DNA of 64,000 nt from CAMCXT01 sp040403315 (GTDB taxonomy: Bacteria > Bacteroidota > Bacteroidia > M30B66): the NCBI GenBank assembly GCA_040403315.1, contig JBBAKX010000003.1, forward strand, positions 62,001 through 126,000, given 5' to 3'. Every line of letters begins with the position of its first letter. Within the stretch, counting starts at the first letter, position 1. The notes under the pieces were generated by a model that saw only the letters and a program-made list of their open reading frames with translations, had not been told where the DNA came from and made no database searches. This document shows positions 1 to 7,950 of this stretch, piece after piece. The position numbers and the translations under genes were made by a program.

Positions 1-442
1 AATGGGATTTGCCTTCGGGCTCTTCGCTATTTTCTCGATTCTTCGCTATAGAACAGTAACAGTGCCTGTTAGAGAAATGGGCTATTTTTTTATCTCTGTT
101 ACCCTTGGTATCATAAATGCCTTAACTACCAACGAACAAGGAATGGTTATGTTGGTGATTGCAAATTTGGTGATCCTCAGTGTAGCTTGGATTATTGATC
201 ATAAAGTAAAGGTAACTCACGAAAATTTTAAGGAGGTAATTTACGATCGAATTGATTTAATTTCTCCTGATAAACGAGAGGAAATGATAAATGATCTGCG
301 ACAAAGAACTGGATTAAACATTCACAGAGTGGAGTTTTCAAGAATCGATTTTTTTAAAGACACAGCTCGGATTTTCGTTTTTTACAACGATTATAGAAAT
401 GATGCCGAAGTTGCTGTTAGTGAAGGCGGAGATGATGATTAA
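1..442 (+). CDS. DUF4956 family membrane protein (5' end outside window)
   Basis: The reading frame is open from the window edge, so only the C-terminal ~146 residues are visible and the ATG at position 2 is probably internal. The visible part has a Gly-Phe-Ala-Phe-Gly motif followed by hydrophobic segments, then a second pair of hydrophobic segments, then a charged cytoplasmic tail of ~75 residues. This matches the C-terminal half of DUF4956 proteins (integral membrane proteins of unknown biochemical role, usually ~200-230 aa). In Bacteroidota such genes are often next to VTC-type polyphosphate polymerase-domain genes. No such gene can be seen here because the window starts inside this gene. 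Its stop codon overlaps the start of the DUF2490 gene, so the two are translationally coupled. Confidence 0.75.
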   Translation, partial: MGFAFGLFAIFSILRYRTVTVPVREMGYFFISVTLGIINALTTNEQGMVMLVIANLVILSVAWIIDHKVKVTHENFKEVIYDRIDLISPDKREEMINDLRQRTGLNIHRVEFSRIDFFKDTARIFVFYNDYRNDAEVAVSEGGDDD

Positions 443-1145
443 TAAAATAATAGTTTTAGCTTTTCTTATTGCTTCAACAACCGTTGTTTCTGCTCAGGCT
501 GATCTACGTGATCTTCATCTATGGACAGCCATAGAAATCAACCACAAACTCAACAAAAAGATTGAACTCTCCGTGCAGTTTCAATCTCGTTTCGACCGTG
601 AGGTAAATCGCCTTCGCGGCAATTATTTTAGCATTGATGCATCTCGAAAACTTGGAAATGGATTCAGACTTTTGTTAGATGCACGATTTGCAACTTCCAG
701 CAGATGGGATAAGTGCCGCTTCGGGATTGGCTTGCAGAAAAATATCAAGTTCGATGAAAAAGGAAACTCTGAATTAAAATTAAGAGCCCTTTATCAATAC
801 CAGTTTTTCCCAACAGCTGATGTTCAATATAGCATCGATATTCCACAACAGAACTACCGATTTAGGGCTTCATTCACCACGAAAATCATCAAAAAAACTT
901 ACTTAACCATCCAATCTGAACCCATGTGGAGAGCAGAAGCAGGCAGCTTTTTCTTCCGCAGAGTGCGTTCAACAGTTAGTGTGAAAAGATCTTTGCCCGG
1001 ACCATGGGCAATTCAAGTTGGTTATACACGCCAATTAAACTTTAACAACCCAGTCGATATCCAAATTATTTCGACAACGTTATCATACGACTGGAAGCGA
1101 AAAGCGAAAGCTGAAAAAAGAACTATCACCACTCCTGCCTTCTAG
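435..1145 (+). CDS. DUF2490 family outer-membrane beta-barrel protein
   Basis: A 236-residue exported protein. The chosen ATG (435) gives a clean signal peptide (Met-Ile-Asn-Lys, a hydrophobic run, then Val-Ser-Ala-Gln). An ATG three bases earlier (432) is equally possible; the in-frame start at 399 would place unrelated residues in front. A GGCGGAG stretch lies just upstream. The mature part has alternating-polarity strands and an early Leu-Trp-Thr-Ala-Ile-Glu segment typical of DUF2490, a family of predicted 12-strand barrels. The start overlaps the end of the DUF4956 gene by 8 bp, so the inner-membrane and outer-membrane proteins are probably made together. Substrate or role is unknown. 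Confidence 0.8.
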   Translation: MINKIIVLAFLIASTTVVSAQADLRDLHLWTAIEINHKLNKKIELSVQFQSRFDREVNRLRGNYFSIDASRKLGNGFRLLLDARFATSSRWDKCRFGIGLQKNIKFDEKGNSELKLRALYQYQFFPTADVQYSIDIPQQNYRFRASFTTKIIKKTYLTIQSEPMWRAEAGSFFFRRVRSTVSVKRSLPGPWAIQVGYTRQLNFNNPVDIQIISTTLSYDWKRKAKAEKRTITTPAF

Positions 1146-1272
1146 TAGTATTTTGCAATACCTTAGTTTATCGATGATTTTAAATCGTTCGGTTGATTTT
1201 TTTCTTTTTATCAATCAATAAACAAGAGCGCTCTTTTGGTGTTTCCTTGGTAGATTTCGAATAAACGCAACC

Positions 1273-1833
1273 ATGAAAAAACTATTCATCCTTCTGCTTT
1301 CCGCTACAATTTTTACTTCCTGCGTGAATGTGGTATCTAGCCCGAATAATATGCCAACTCCTTCTACTTCCATCTACGATTTCAAACTTAAGTCTATCGA
1401 CGGCAAAACAATTGATTTTTCCTCTTTCAAAGGGAAGAAACTTTTAATTGTAAATACAGCATCCGAATGTGGCTACACTCCTCAATATGAAGGTTTGCAA
1501 GAACTTCAATCCAAGTTTGGGGATAAAATTAATATCGTGGGTTTCCCATGTAACGATTTTGGAGGGCAAGAACCTGGTGCAAATTCTGAGATTCAGTCTT
1601 TCTGCTCAAAAAATTACGGAGTTACTTTTCAAATGATGGAAAAAGTATCTGTGAAAGGTGAAAGTACTGCTCCTCTTTATAAATGGCTAGCCGACCCAGC
1701 TTTAAACGGTTGGAACAGCGAAAAACCCAATTGGAATTTTTGCAAGTATCTCATCAACGAAGAAGGGAAACTAACCAATTTCTTTAATTCTGCTGTTAAG
1801 CCAATGAGCGACGATATTGTTAATAAGCTCTAG
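1273..1833 (+). CDS. glutathione peroxidase-family thiol peroxidase, lipoprotein
   Basis: A 186-residue GPx-family enzyme that reduces hydroperoxides. Residues 1-17 form a lipoprotein signal ending in Phe-Thr-Ser-Cys (lipid-modified Cys17), so the enzyme should be membrane anchored outside the cytoplasm. The catalytic motif NTASECGY carries cysteine (Cys66), not selenocysteine. The rest of the tetrad is present: Gln99 in FGGQEPG, and Trp154-Asn155 in the WNF motif. Cys111 sits where non-selenium GPx enzymes carry their resolving cysteine, which suggests thioredoxin-like rather than glutathione-dependent recycling. The gene appears monocistronic and ends at a strong terminator. Confidence 0.9.
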   Translation: MKKLFILLLSATIFTSCVNVVSSPNNMPTPSTSIYDFKLKSIDGKTIDFSSFKGKKLLIVNTASECGYTPQYEGLQELQSKFGDKINIVGFPCNDFGGQEPGANSEIQSFCSKNYGVTFQMMEKVSVKGESTAPLYKWLADPALNGWNSEKPNWNFCKYLINEEGKLTNFFNSAVKPMSDDIVNKL

Positions 1834-1853
1834 CCAAACCCTATTTTATTTAT

Positions 1854-1885
1854 AGCCCGAATAGCATTCTCTATTCGGGCTTTTT
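1854..1885 (+). terminator. intrinsic terminator after the peroxidase gene
   Basis: A perfect 11-bp stem (1854-1864 with 1871-1881), six-base loop and a run of T. It ends only about 7 nt before the ATG of the helicase gene, so transcription of that gene must begin at its very start or read through this hairpin. Confidence 0.85.
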
Positions 1886-1892
1886 CTTGTTT

Positions 1893-4307
1893 ATGACCGA
1901 TTTCTCCCAATTAGATGATTGGTTCAATAAGAATGGTTGGACCGTCTTTCCTTTCCAAAAATCTTGTTGGAATTCTATTGATCAAGGAAACTCTGGTCTT
2001 TTAAATGCACCAACTGGCAGTGGAAAAACATTTGCCATTTGGTTAGGATTGCTCAATCGACTTCGAGCGCAGCAAACAGGACTTAAAGTGCTTTGGATAA
2101 CTCCACTTCGCGCATTGTCGAAGGATATTTCTAATGCCATGCAAGATTCTGCTAATTCGCTCAATACGGGTTGGAGAGTGGGTTTGCGCAGCGGCGATAC
2201 AGATGCAAAAACTCGCGAAGCGCTTCGAAGGAAACCGCCCGATGCTTTGGTTACAACTCCCGAAAGCTTGCATTTGATGCTGGCCTCTAAAAATTACCCA
2301 GATTATTTCAAAAATCTCGATGCTGTTGTTGTAGACGAATGGCACGAATTAATTGGATCTAAGCGTGGTGTACAGATCGAGTTGGCACTCTCAAAACTGA
2401 ATTCAATCCAACCAAAATTGTTGATTTGGGGAATTTCTGCAACTATCGGAAACCTCGACGAAGCTATGAGCGTGCTCCTTGGAATCAACAATTCGGGGGT
2501 TATGATTCGTGCCACAAACAGCCGCTTCCCAGAAATTAAAACTGTTTTTCCCGATGAACTCGAGAAACTCCCTTGGGCGGGTCACCTTGGAATTCACCTT
2601 CTCCCCAAAATTCTTCCGATTTTACAAGACAATCAAAGCACTTTACTTTTTACAAATACAAGGTCGCAAGCCGAAATTTGGTACCAAGAACTGTTAAATG
2701 CCGATCCATCATTGGCCGGACAAATCGCTATGCACCACGGTTCGATTTCCCAAGAACTGCGAACATGGGTTGAGAATGCCTTGCATGATGGTTTGTTGCG
2801 TGTTGTGGTTTGCACTTCTAGCCTCGATTTAGGGGTCGATTTCAGACCTGTCGATAATATTATCCAAGTTGGAAGCCCCAAAGGTGTCGCGCGTTTCATC
2901 CAACGTGCAGGTAGATCAGGCCATCGCCCAGGTGCTATCAGTAAGATCTGGTTTGTACCTACGCATTCGCTTGAATTGATTGAAATTGCTGCCATACGTG
3001 AGGCTGTAGCAACCAATGCAGTTGAAGCTAGAATTCCAATTTTACTTTCAATGGATGTTTTGGTGCAATATCTCGTCACACTGGCGGTTTCAGACGGTTT
3101 TGCACCAGATGAATTGTACAAAGAATTGATCCAAACGCATGCTTATCAGGATCTTTCAGAAGGTGCATTTCAGTGGGCAATCAAGTTCATAACATCAGGT
3201 GGTGAAGCACTTTCTGCATATCCCGACTTTGCCAAAGCAGTGTTTGAGGATGGAAAATTAAAGGTGAAAGACAAGCGAACTGCTATGCGACATCGCTTAC
3301 AAATAGGAACAATTGTCAGCGATCCAATGCTAACGGTTAAATACCTTGGAGGTGGAAGGCTGGGAACCATAGAGGAATGGTTTGTTGCGAAACTCAAACC
3401 GGGCGATATTTTTTGGTTTGGTGGAAAAGTTTTGGAACTGATCCAGGTTCGTGATATGGTGGTAAGTGTGAAGCGATCTAACAAAAAGCAAGGCCAAGTT
3501 CCACAATGGATGGGTGGAAGGATGCCTCTTTCATCTCAACTTTCGGACTTGATTCGAAAGGAACTCGATAAAGTGCATCACCGAAGTCCCGATCTATATG
3601 AGGAAACGCAATTTTTAATGCCACTTTTCGAACTTCAACATATGCGTTCTGCCTTACCAAGCAATGGGCAATTTTTAATCGAAGTGATGAAAAGCCGAGA
3701 TGGTCACCATGTGTTTTTTTATCCTTTCGAAGGTCGACTTGTGCACGAAGGACTAGCATCTTTGTTCAGCTACAGGATTTCGAAACTCACGCCGATCACT
3801 TGTTCATTTGCGATGAATGATTATGGCTTCGAATTGCTATCAGATCAGGAAATTCCCATCCGTGAAGCGCTTGAAGAAGATCTATTCACGATGAACGGTT
3901 TGCATGAAGACATTTTGGAAAGCATCAATTCATCGGAGCTTGCGAGAAGAAGGTTTAGAGATATTTCGAGCATTGCAGGTTTAGTTTTCCAAGGATACCC
4001 GGGGAAAATTGCTGGAACGAAACATCTTCAAACTTCATCTAGGTTGCTATTCGATGTATTTAAACAATATGATCCATCAAATGAATTAATGGCACAAGCT
4101 TATCGAGAAGTTTTTTCGGATCAGCTCGAAGAGAAACGTTTGCGAATGGCATTAGAACGGATCAACACACAGGAAATCATCCTTAATTATCCAACGCAAT
4201 ACACACCTTTTGCTTTCCCAATTTTGGTGGATCGATTGAGAAGTAAAATGAGTACAGAAACCATCGAAGATCGGGTAAAGAAAATGCTGGCCAAGTCTCT
4301 CGAATAA
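1893..4307 (+). CDS. Lhr-type DEXH helicase (ligase-associated type)
   Basis: An 804-residue superfamily 2 helicase. Motifs in order: Walker A APTGSGKT (39-46), Ile-Thr-Pro-Leu-Arg-Ala motif Ia, TTPESL (121-126), motif II DEWH (148-151), motif III SATIG (182-186), and motif V-VI ending in QRAGRSGHR near residue 335. The C-terminal ~400 residues match the Lhr/DEAD-associated region. Length and motif spelling fit the subfamily usually encoded with an ATP-dependent DNA ligase, an exonuclease and a phosphoesterase in repair islands. None of those partners is in this window. The start is ATG 1893; an in-frame TTG at 1887 is less likely. It is convergent with the Fic gene (26-bp gap). The role is inferred to be DNA repair. 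Confidence 0.87.
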   Translation: MTDFSQLDDWFNKNGWTVFPFQKSCWNSIDQGNSGLLNAPTGSGKTFAIWLGLLNRLRAQQTGLKVLWITPLRALSKDISNAMQDSANSLNTGWRVGLRSGDTDAKTREALRRKPPDALVTTPESLHLMLASKNYPDYFKNLDAVVVDEWHELIGSKRGVQIELALSKLNSIQPKLLIWGISATIGNLDEAMSVLLGINNSGVMIRATNSRFPEIKTVFPDELEKLPWAGHLGIHLLPKILPILQDNQSTLLFTNTRSQAEIWYQELLNADPSLAGQIAMHHGSISQELRTWVENALHDGLLRVVVCTSSLDLGVDFRPVDNIIQVGSPKGVARFIQRAGRSGHRPGAISKIWFVPTHSLELIEIAAIREAVATNAVEARIPILLSMDVLVQYLVTLAVSDGFAPDELYKELIQTHAYQDLSEGAFQWAIKFITSGGEALSAYPDFAKAVFEDGKLKVKDKRTAMRHRLQIGTIVSDPMLTVKYLGGGRLGTIEEWFVAKLKPGDIFWFGGKVLELIQVRDMVVSVKRSNKKQGQVPQWMGGRMPLSSQLSDLIRKELDKVHHRSPDLYEETQFLMPLFELQHMRSALPSNGQFLIEVMKSRDGHHVFFYPFEGRLVHEGLASLFSYRISKLTPITCSFAMNDYGFELLSDQEIPIREALEEDLFTMNGLHEDILESINSSELARRRFRDISSIAGLVFQGYPGKIAGTKHLQTSSRLLFDVFKQYDPSNELMAQAYREVFSDQLEEKRLRMALERINTQEIILNYPTQYTPFAFPILVDRLRSKMSTETIEDRVKKMLAKSLE

Positions 4308-4333
4308 AGACTAAACAATAAATTTATGGCGAT

Positions 4334-5386
4334 TTATTTTGCGCCTAATATCTCTAGGTACCTCAATAGAGCTTGGTTTTCCTGCTCCAAGATAAAGGCT
4401 ACGAATTCTTGTTTTTGGTTTTCTGTTTGGGCCTGTTCTAATGCATGATAATATTTCTTTCTAGTGTTTAAGTCGCCTTTAATATTGGCAATTACGAAAC
4501 CGTAGCGCAGTAATATTAGGTTCATGAGTAACCTTGAAGTGCGGCCGTTTCCATCAATAAAGGGGTGGATTGTAACCAAGCGCTGATGTGCCTCAGCCGC
4601 TAGGACCACTGGATGTAGTTGAGATTCTGACTTGCTAAGCCATGCAAAAAAATCTTCCATTTGTATAGGCACCAAATAGGGTGGAGGAGGCATGTGTTTA
4701 CTTCCAGTTATCATTACTTGAACCTGCCTGTAACGACCTGCATTTTCTGGATCGATTCCACGAAGGATTAAATTGTGCAATGCAAGCACATCCCTTTCAC
4801 GAATGGGCGTGTTTTTCGAAGCCAAATCTTTCATGTAAACGATTGCTTCTTGGTGATTTATTGCTTCCAGATGCTCGCGCATACTTTTTCCAGAAATAGT
4901 AAGCCCTTCATTAACAACTAAGTCTGTTTCTTGAAGTGTAAGTGTATTTCCTTCAATCCGATTGCTTTCGAAGGTGTATTCTAGTTCAAGGGCTTGTGTA
5001 ATTCTGTAACTATCGAATTTCCTAAATTCTTGAAGTTTACTTCTGTGATCTTCAAGTGCACTTAGTATGTCATCAAATGCTCTGTAAGGTGCAATTGGCT
5101 CGCGAAGTGCCGAAACTGTTTCTTCAGAAAACAAGGCAAGCACATCGGGTAGTAGTTGAATATCAGAGCCCAATTCACGGTTGATTTTTTCTTTCAACCA
5201 ATGGGTGATTAGTTGCTTCGTAGGAATCTCGAGCAAGTTCGCTAAATCTAAGATTTGGTTCCTGGTTGGAAGCCTGCTGCCGGTTTCAAATTTACTAACC
5301 AATGCTTGGTCAATACCCAATTGCTGTGCTACTTCGCGAACGAGCAGCCTTTTCTTTTCTCTAGCGTTTTTTAGGATTGTTTGCAT
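4334..5386 (-). CDS. HTH-Fic protein (XRE DNA-binding domain plus Fic AMPylation domain)
   Basis: A 350-residue fusion. Residues 1-65 are an XRE/Cro-type helix-turn-helix. The rest is a Fic-family protein with an intact active-site motif HPFIDGNGRTSR (274-285), which has all residues needed for nucleotide transfer to a target protein. It also has an N-terminal inhibitory motif SNRIEG (141-146, form [S/T]xxxE[G/N]). That makes it a self-inhibited class II Fic protein, not a free toxin with separate antitoxin, and no small antitoxin gene lies beside it. The DNA-binding domain suggests autoregulation, and a promoter plus palindrome lie just upstream (5397-5438). The target protein cannot be read from sequence. 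Confidence 0.9.
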   Translation of the reverse strand: MQTILKNAREKKRLLVREVAQQLGIDQALVSKFETGSRLPTRNQILDLANLLEIPTKQLITHWLKEKINRELGSDIQLLPDVLALFSEETVSALREPIAPYRAFDDILSALEDHRSKLQEFRKFDSYRITQALELEYTFESNRIEGNTLTLQETDLVVNEGLTISGKSMREHLEAINHQEAIVYMKDLASKNTPIRERDVLALHNLILRGIDPENAGRYRQVQVMITGSKHMPPPPYLVPIQMEDFFAWLSKSESQLHPVVLAAEAHQRLVTIHPFIDGNGRTSRLLMNLILLRYGFVIANIKGDLNTRKKYYHALEQAQTENQKQEFVAFILEQENQALLRYLEILGAK

Positions 5387-5396
5387 GACGCATTCA

Positions 5397-5407
5397 TCTT
5401 GTCAAGA
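5397..5407. promoter_or_regulatory. 11-bp palindrome, candidate autoregulatory operator
   Basis: TCTTGTCAAGA is a perfect 5+1+5 palindrome lying between the -7 box and the start codon of the HTH-Fic gene, across the expected transcription start. This is the usual place for an XRE-family repressor to bind its own promoter. Only one copy is seen, so operator function is inference. Confidence 0.4.
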
Positions 5408-5438
5408 CAAATTTAGTCATTTTCTTTGATGCTTTCAA
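5408..5438 (-). promoter_or_regulatory. promoter of the HTH-Fic gene
   Basis: On the minus strand a TTG (5436-5438) is followed after exactly 20 bases by TAAATTTG (5408-5415), a full match to the Bacteroidota -33/-7 consensus TTG-N17..23-TAnnTTTG. Expected transcription start is near 5402, giving a leader of ~16 nt before the ATG at 5386. The promoter lies over the 3' end of the upstream glycosyltransferase gene, so the Fic gene has its own control. Confidence 0.65.
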
Positions 5439-6681
5439 CATATTTCTCCCAACTCAGATTTTTTTTAAATGCTGCGACATTTTCCTCTAAAATTGGTTGA
5501 TGAATAAATCGTTCCATCGCAGCTGTCATGCTTTCAATGTTGTCAGCTTCTGCCAAATAGCCATTTTTTCCATCTTCTATGGCATTCGCAAAATGACCGA
5601 CACGTGTGGCTAAAATGGGTTTATTGAAATTGTAGGCTATAGATTCTACTCCGCTTGGTGTCGCGTATTCATAGTAATTTACTACAACATCGCTGAGTTG
5701 AAAAAAACGATACACTTCTTCGTTTGCAATAAATCGATTAGCTACTAAAACCCGATTTTGAATTCCAAATTTTTCGATCAATTCCAATGGACGATAATCA
5801 TTTTCTTGGTCGTTGCTTTTGATAAAAATCGACTTCAGCATTTTAAATATGGCCGATTTTAATTTCACATGCCATTTCTTTTTATCTACCGTATCCCAAA
5901 ATGATTCTCCTGCGATAATTAAACTTGCATCAGGATACTTCTCAGCAATTCTTGAAAATGCTTCAATGGTATAATGAAGTCCTTTGTATTTCCGGATAAA
6001 TCCAAAAAACAAAAACACTGTTGTTCCGAGTTTTTCCTTTTTTCGTTCTAGCTTAATATTGAAGTGTTCGTCAGGAGCGAAGATGTCATAAATAGGATGA
6101 AACAACCTCAGGATGGTTTTCATCTCTTTTGATCTTGCTCCATCGGTGCTCACTGCGAATTGAACTTCTGGCATAAATGCACTAAACTCATCAATTGTAA
6201 TTTGGCCATGCATGATAAAGGTGTCGGCCTTTTTAAGCGCAAACCGGGTGAGCATTTTATCGAGTTCGCCCGTTTCTTTTTGTACAACATTGTGCACATC
6301 AAAAATGATTTCACATTTGGGCAGTTTCCGTTTCACGCTTTGAGCAATCACTCCCATTGGAAGTCCTTGGATGGCAATGGCCCACTGAAAAATCACTTTT
6401 TTAGGTGCAATTTTCGCAATTAGATTTGCCGTTTTAAACCAACTAATCGGATTGTTGTAATTGGTGATGTAGTGCACCTGTATTTTGCTTCCTTCTAACA
6501 AATTGGTTCGAGAGTTCCTATCGATAAAGTCGCGGGGAATGATTGCAGGATATTGTTGGGTCCAAGAAACCAAATGAACCTCATTTCCTTGTTTTTCCAA
6601 TGCTTTGCAAAGGGAAACCGTAAAGTTGGAAATACCTCCTTTAAACTGAGGTCCAGGACCGAATACGACAACTTTTTGCAC
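5413..6681 (-). CDS. glycosyltransferase family 4-like protein
   Basis: A 422-residue GT-B fold glycosyltransferase. The N-terminus has the GPGPQFKGGISNF nucleotide/acceptor loop, and the central part has the Phe-Gly-Phe-Ile-Arg-Lys-Tyr-Lys-Gly segment that starts the donor-binding domain. The C-terminal donor site reads SGVESIAYNFNKPIL. The usual second glutamate of the E-x7-E motif is replaced by lysine, a variation also seen in retaining GT families. It probably adds a sugar to a surface glycan on the cytoplasmic side of the membrane. It lies far from the glycan cluster at 30.8-36 kb and is not followed by related genes, so its product is unknown. Confidence 0.82.
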   Translation of the reverse strand: MQKVVVFGPGPQFKGGISNFTVSLCKALEKQGNEVHLVSWTQQYPAIIPRDFIDRNSRTNLLEGSKIQVHYITNYNNPISWFKTANLIAKIAPKKVIFQWAIAIQGLPMGVIAQSVKRKLPKCEIIFDVHNVVQKETGELDKMLTRFALKKADTFIMHGQITIDEFSAFMPEVQFAVSTDGARSKEMKTILRLFHPIYDIFAPDEHFNIKLERKKEKLGTTVFLFFGFIRKYKGLHYTIEAFSRIAEKYPDASLIIAGESFWDTVDKKKWHVKLKSAIFKMLKSIFIKSNDQENDYRPLELIEKFGIQNRVLVANRFIANEEVYRFFQLSDVVVNYYEYATPSGVESIAYNFNKPILATRVGHFANAIEDGKNGYLAEADNIESMTAAMERFIHQPILEENVAAFKKNLSWEKYVESIKEND

Positions 6682-7025
6682 GTTGCGAATATAACGGGTA
6701 TTTCAATTATATATGTAGCGCACTCATGCTGGTTTAGATTGCTGGAATTCAACAATTAAAAACTTCTTTTCACAGCTCCAAGCAAGTTTATTCGGGATTC
6801 GTGCATTGAAAAACACCGTAATTATCAGACATTCAGTTTTCTATAACCAACAGTTGTGCGACTTTTCAAAATTTCAGCTGTAAGCATTCTATTAAATTTG
6901 CAGGAACAATCATTCAGCATTTAAGGTATTAACATACAAATCAGATTTTGGAAAACGTTGTTCAAAAGACGCGCAACATTCTTGAAAACTGAAACGTCAC
7001 ACACACGATCTTTAACCTTAAAAAT
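6682..7025. other. divergent intergenic region, 344 bp
   Basis: No credible gene in either direction. It separates the minus-strand glycosyltransferase from the plus-strand SPOR-like gene. The only signal I can point to is TAAATTTG at 6893-6900 (plus strand), a full match to the TAnnTTTG -7 box but without a TTG at the proper distance upstream. If used, it would give the downstream gene a leader of ~120 nt. Confidence 0.4.
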
Positions 7026-7841
7026 ATGATTAGCAAACTTTTCGCCCCAGTTTTAGGCCTTATTCTAATGGCAGGGCAACTTTCGGCAGCAGAAAGCATC
7101 GTTCGGGTATCTCAATCATTGTCTCAACAAAAGGCTTATGCAGGTGGTACATTTTTGGTGAAAATTCGCATCGAACGACGAAATCTCGACAGTTACTTCC
7201 AGATTCAACAAGATCTTCCTAAAGGAATGGAAGCAACAGGCGTAGAAAGTCAAGGTGCTACTTTCACCTTTAAGGATGGAAAAGTAAAATATACTTGGCT
7301 TCGTTTGCCAGCAACTGAAGAAGTTCAGGTAATGTACAAGGTAACTGTACCTTTCGAAATGCGCGGTGCACAAGCCATTAAAGGCAACTACTACTACATT
7401 CGTGAGGAAGAAAAGGAATCATATCCTCTTCCAGTTAACAATATTGAAGTTATCGAGAATGCGGCACCTTCTGATTCTTTGGCAGAAAAAACTTTGCTCG
7501 GCATTATTAATAATGACGCAAATAAGCCTTCCTACACTTCAGAAGAAAAGCCAGATTTGTTATTCAAAGTGCAAATCTTGAGTTCTACACGTAAACTCAA
7601 TCGTGATTCGCTGAGCAAAGAATACAATGTAAAAGATGTTGTGGATGAAGAGAATTTTAACGGTTTGTTCAAATACACTGTTGGGAACTTCAAGACCTAC
7701 GAATCAGCGCGAGATTTCAAAAATCGACTCGATTTCCAAAAATATATTCCATTCGTAATTGCATACAACCGTGGTGCACGAATTACTGTTGGAGAAGCGA
7801 TGCAACTGGCATCTAAACGTAAAACAGTAGCGAAAAACTAA
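7026..7841 (+). CDS. exported protein with SPOR-like C-terminal domain (paralogue 1)
   Basis: A 271-residue secreted protein, family not recognised by name. A signal peptide ends in Leu-Ser-Ala-Ala (~22). Residues ~25-140 form a beta-rich domain with an Asp-Leu-Pro-Lys-Gly-Met motif and a Trp-Leu-Arg-Leu-Pro segment. The last ~85 residues read Phe-Lys-Val-Gln-Ile-Leu, then GLFKYTVGNFKTYESA, then a Gly-Ala-Arg-Ile ending, which resembles SPOR domains that bind denuded peptidoglycan. The next gene has the same two-domain plan. It ends at its own terminator. The inferred place of action is the periplasm. Confidence 0.65.
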   Translation: MISKLFAPVLGLILMAGQLSAAESIVRVSQSLSQQKAYAGGTFLVKIRIERRNLDSYFQIQQDLPKGMEATGVESQGATFTFKDGKVKYTWLRLPATEEVQVMYKVTVPFEMRGAQAIKGNYYYIREEEKESYPLPVNNIEVIENAAPSDSLAEKTLLGIINNDANKPSYTSEEKPDLLFKVQILSSTRKLNRDSLSKEYNVKDVVDEENFNGLFKYTVGNFKTYESARDFKNRLDFQKYIPFVIAYNRGARITVGEAMQLASKRKTVAKN

Positions 7842-7861
7842 GAAGATTTTTATTCGAATTT

Positions 7862-7902
7862 ATTAACGCTCCGTTGGTCTTCCATCGGAGCGTTAATTTT
7901 TT
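7862..7902 (+). terminator. intrinsic terminator between the two SPOR-like genes
   Basis: A perfect 12-bp inverted repeat (7862-7873 with 7886-7897), 12-base loop and a run of T to 7902. It separates the two paralogous genes into different transcripts or acts as an attenuator between them. Confidence 0.85.
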
Positions 7903-7950
7903 ACAATTAACTCAAGTAAAGTTTCAGCTTGTTTTTGCGAACTTCGCAGG

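Noticed and set aside
2633..3121. 162-codon open frame on the minus strand inside the helicase gene
   Set aside because: Lies opposite helicase motifs V and VI; composition is typical of a shadow frame.
4334..5386. Fic gene as half of a toxin-antitoxin pair
   Set aside because: The inhibitory motif is within the same protein and no small antitoxin gene adjoins, so a two-gene FicT/FicA-type module is not supported.
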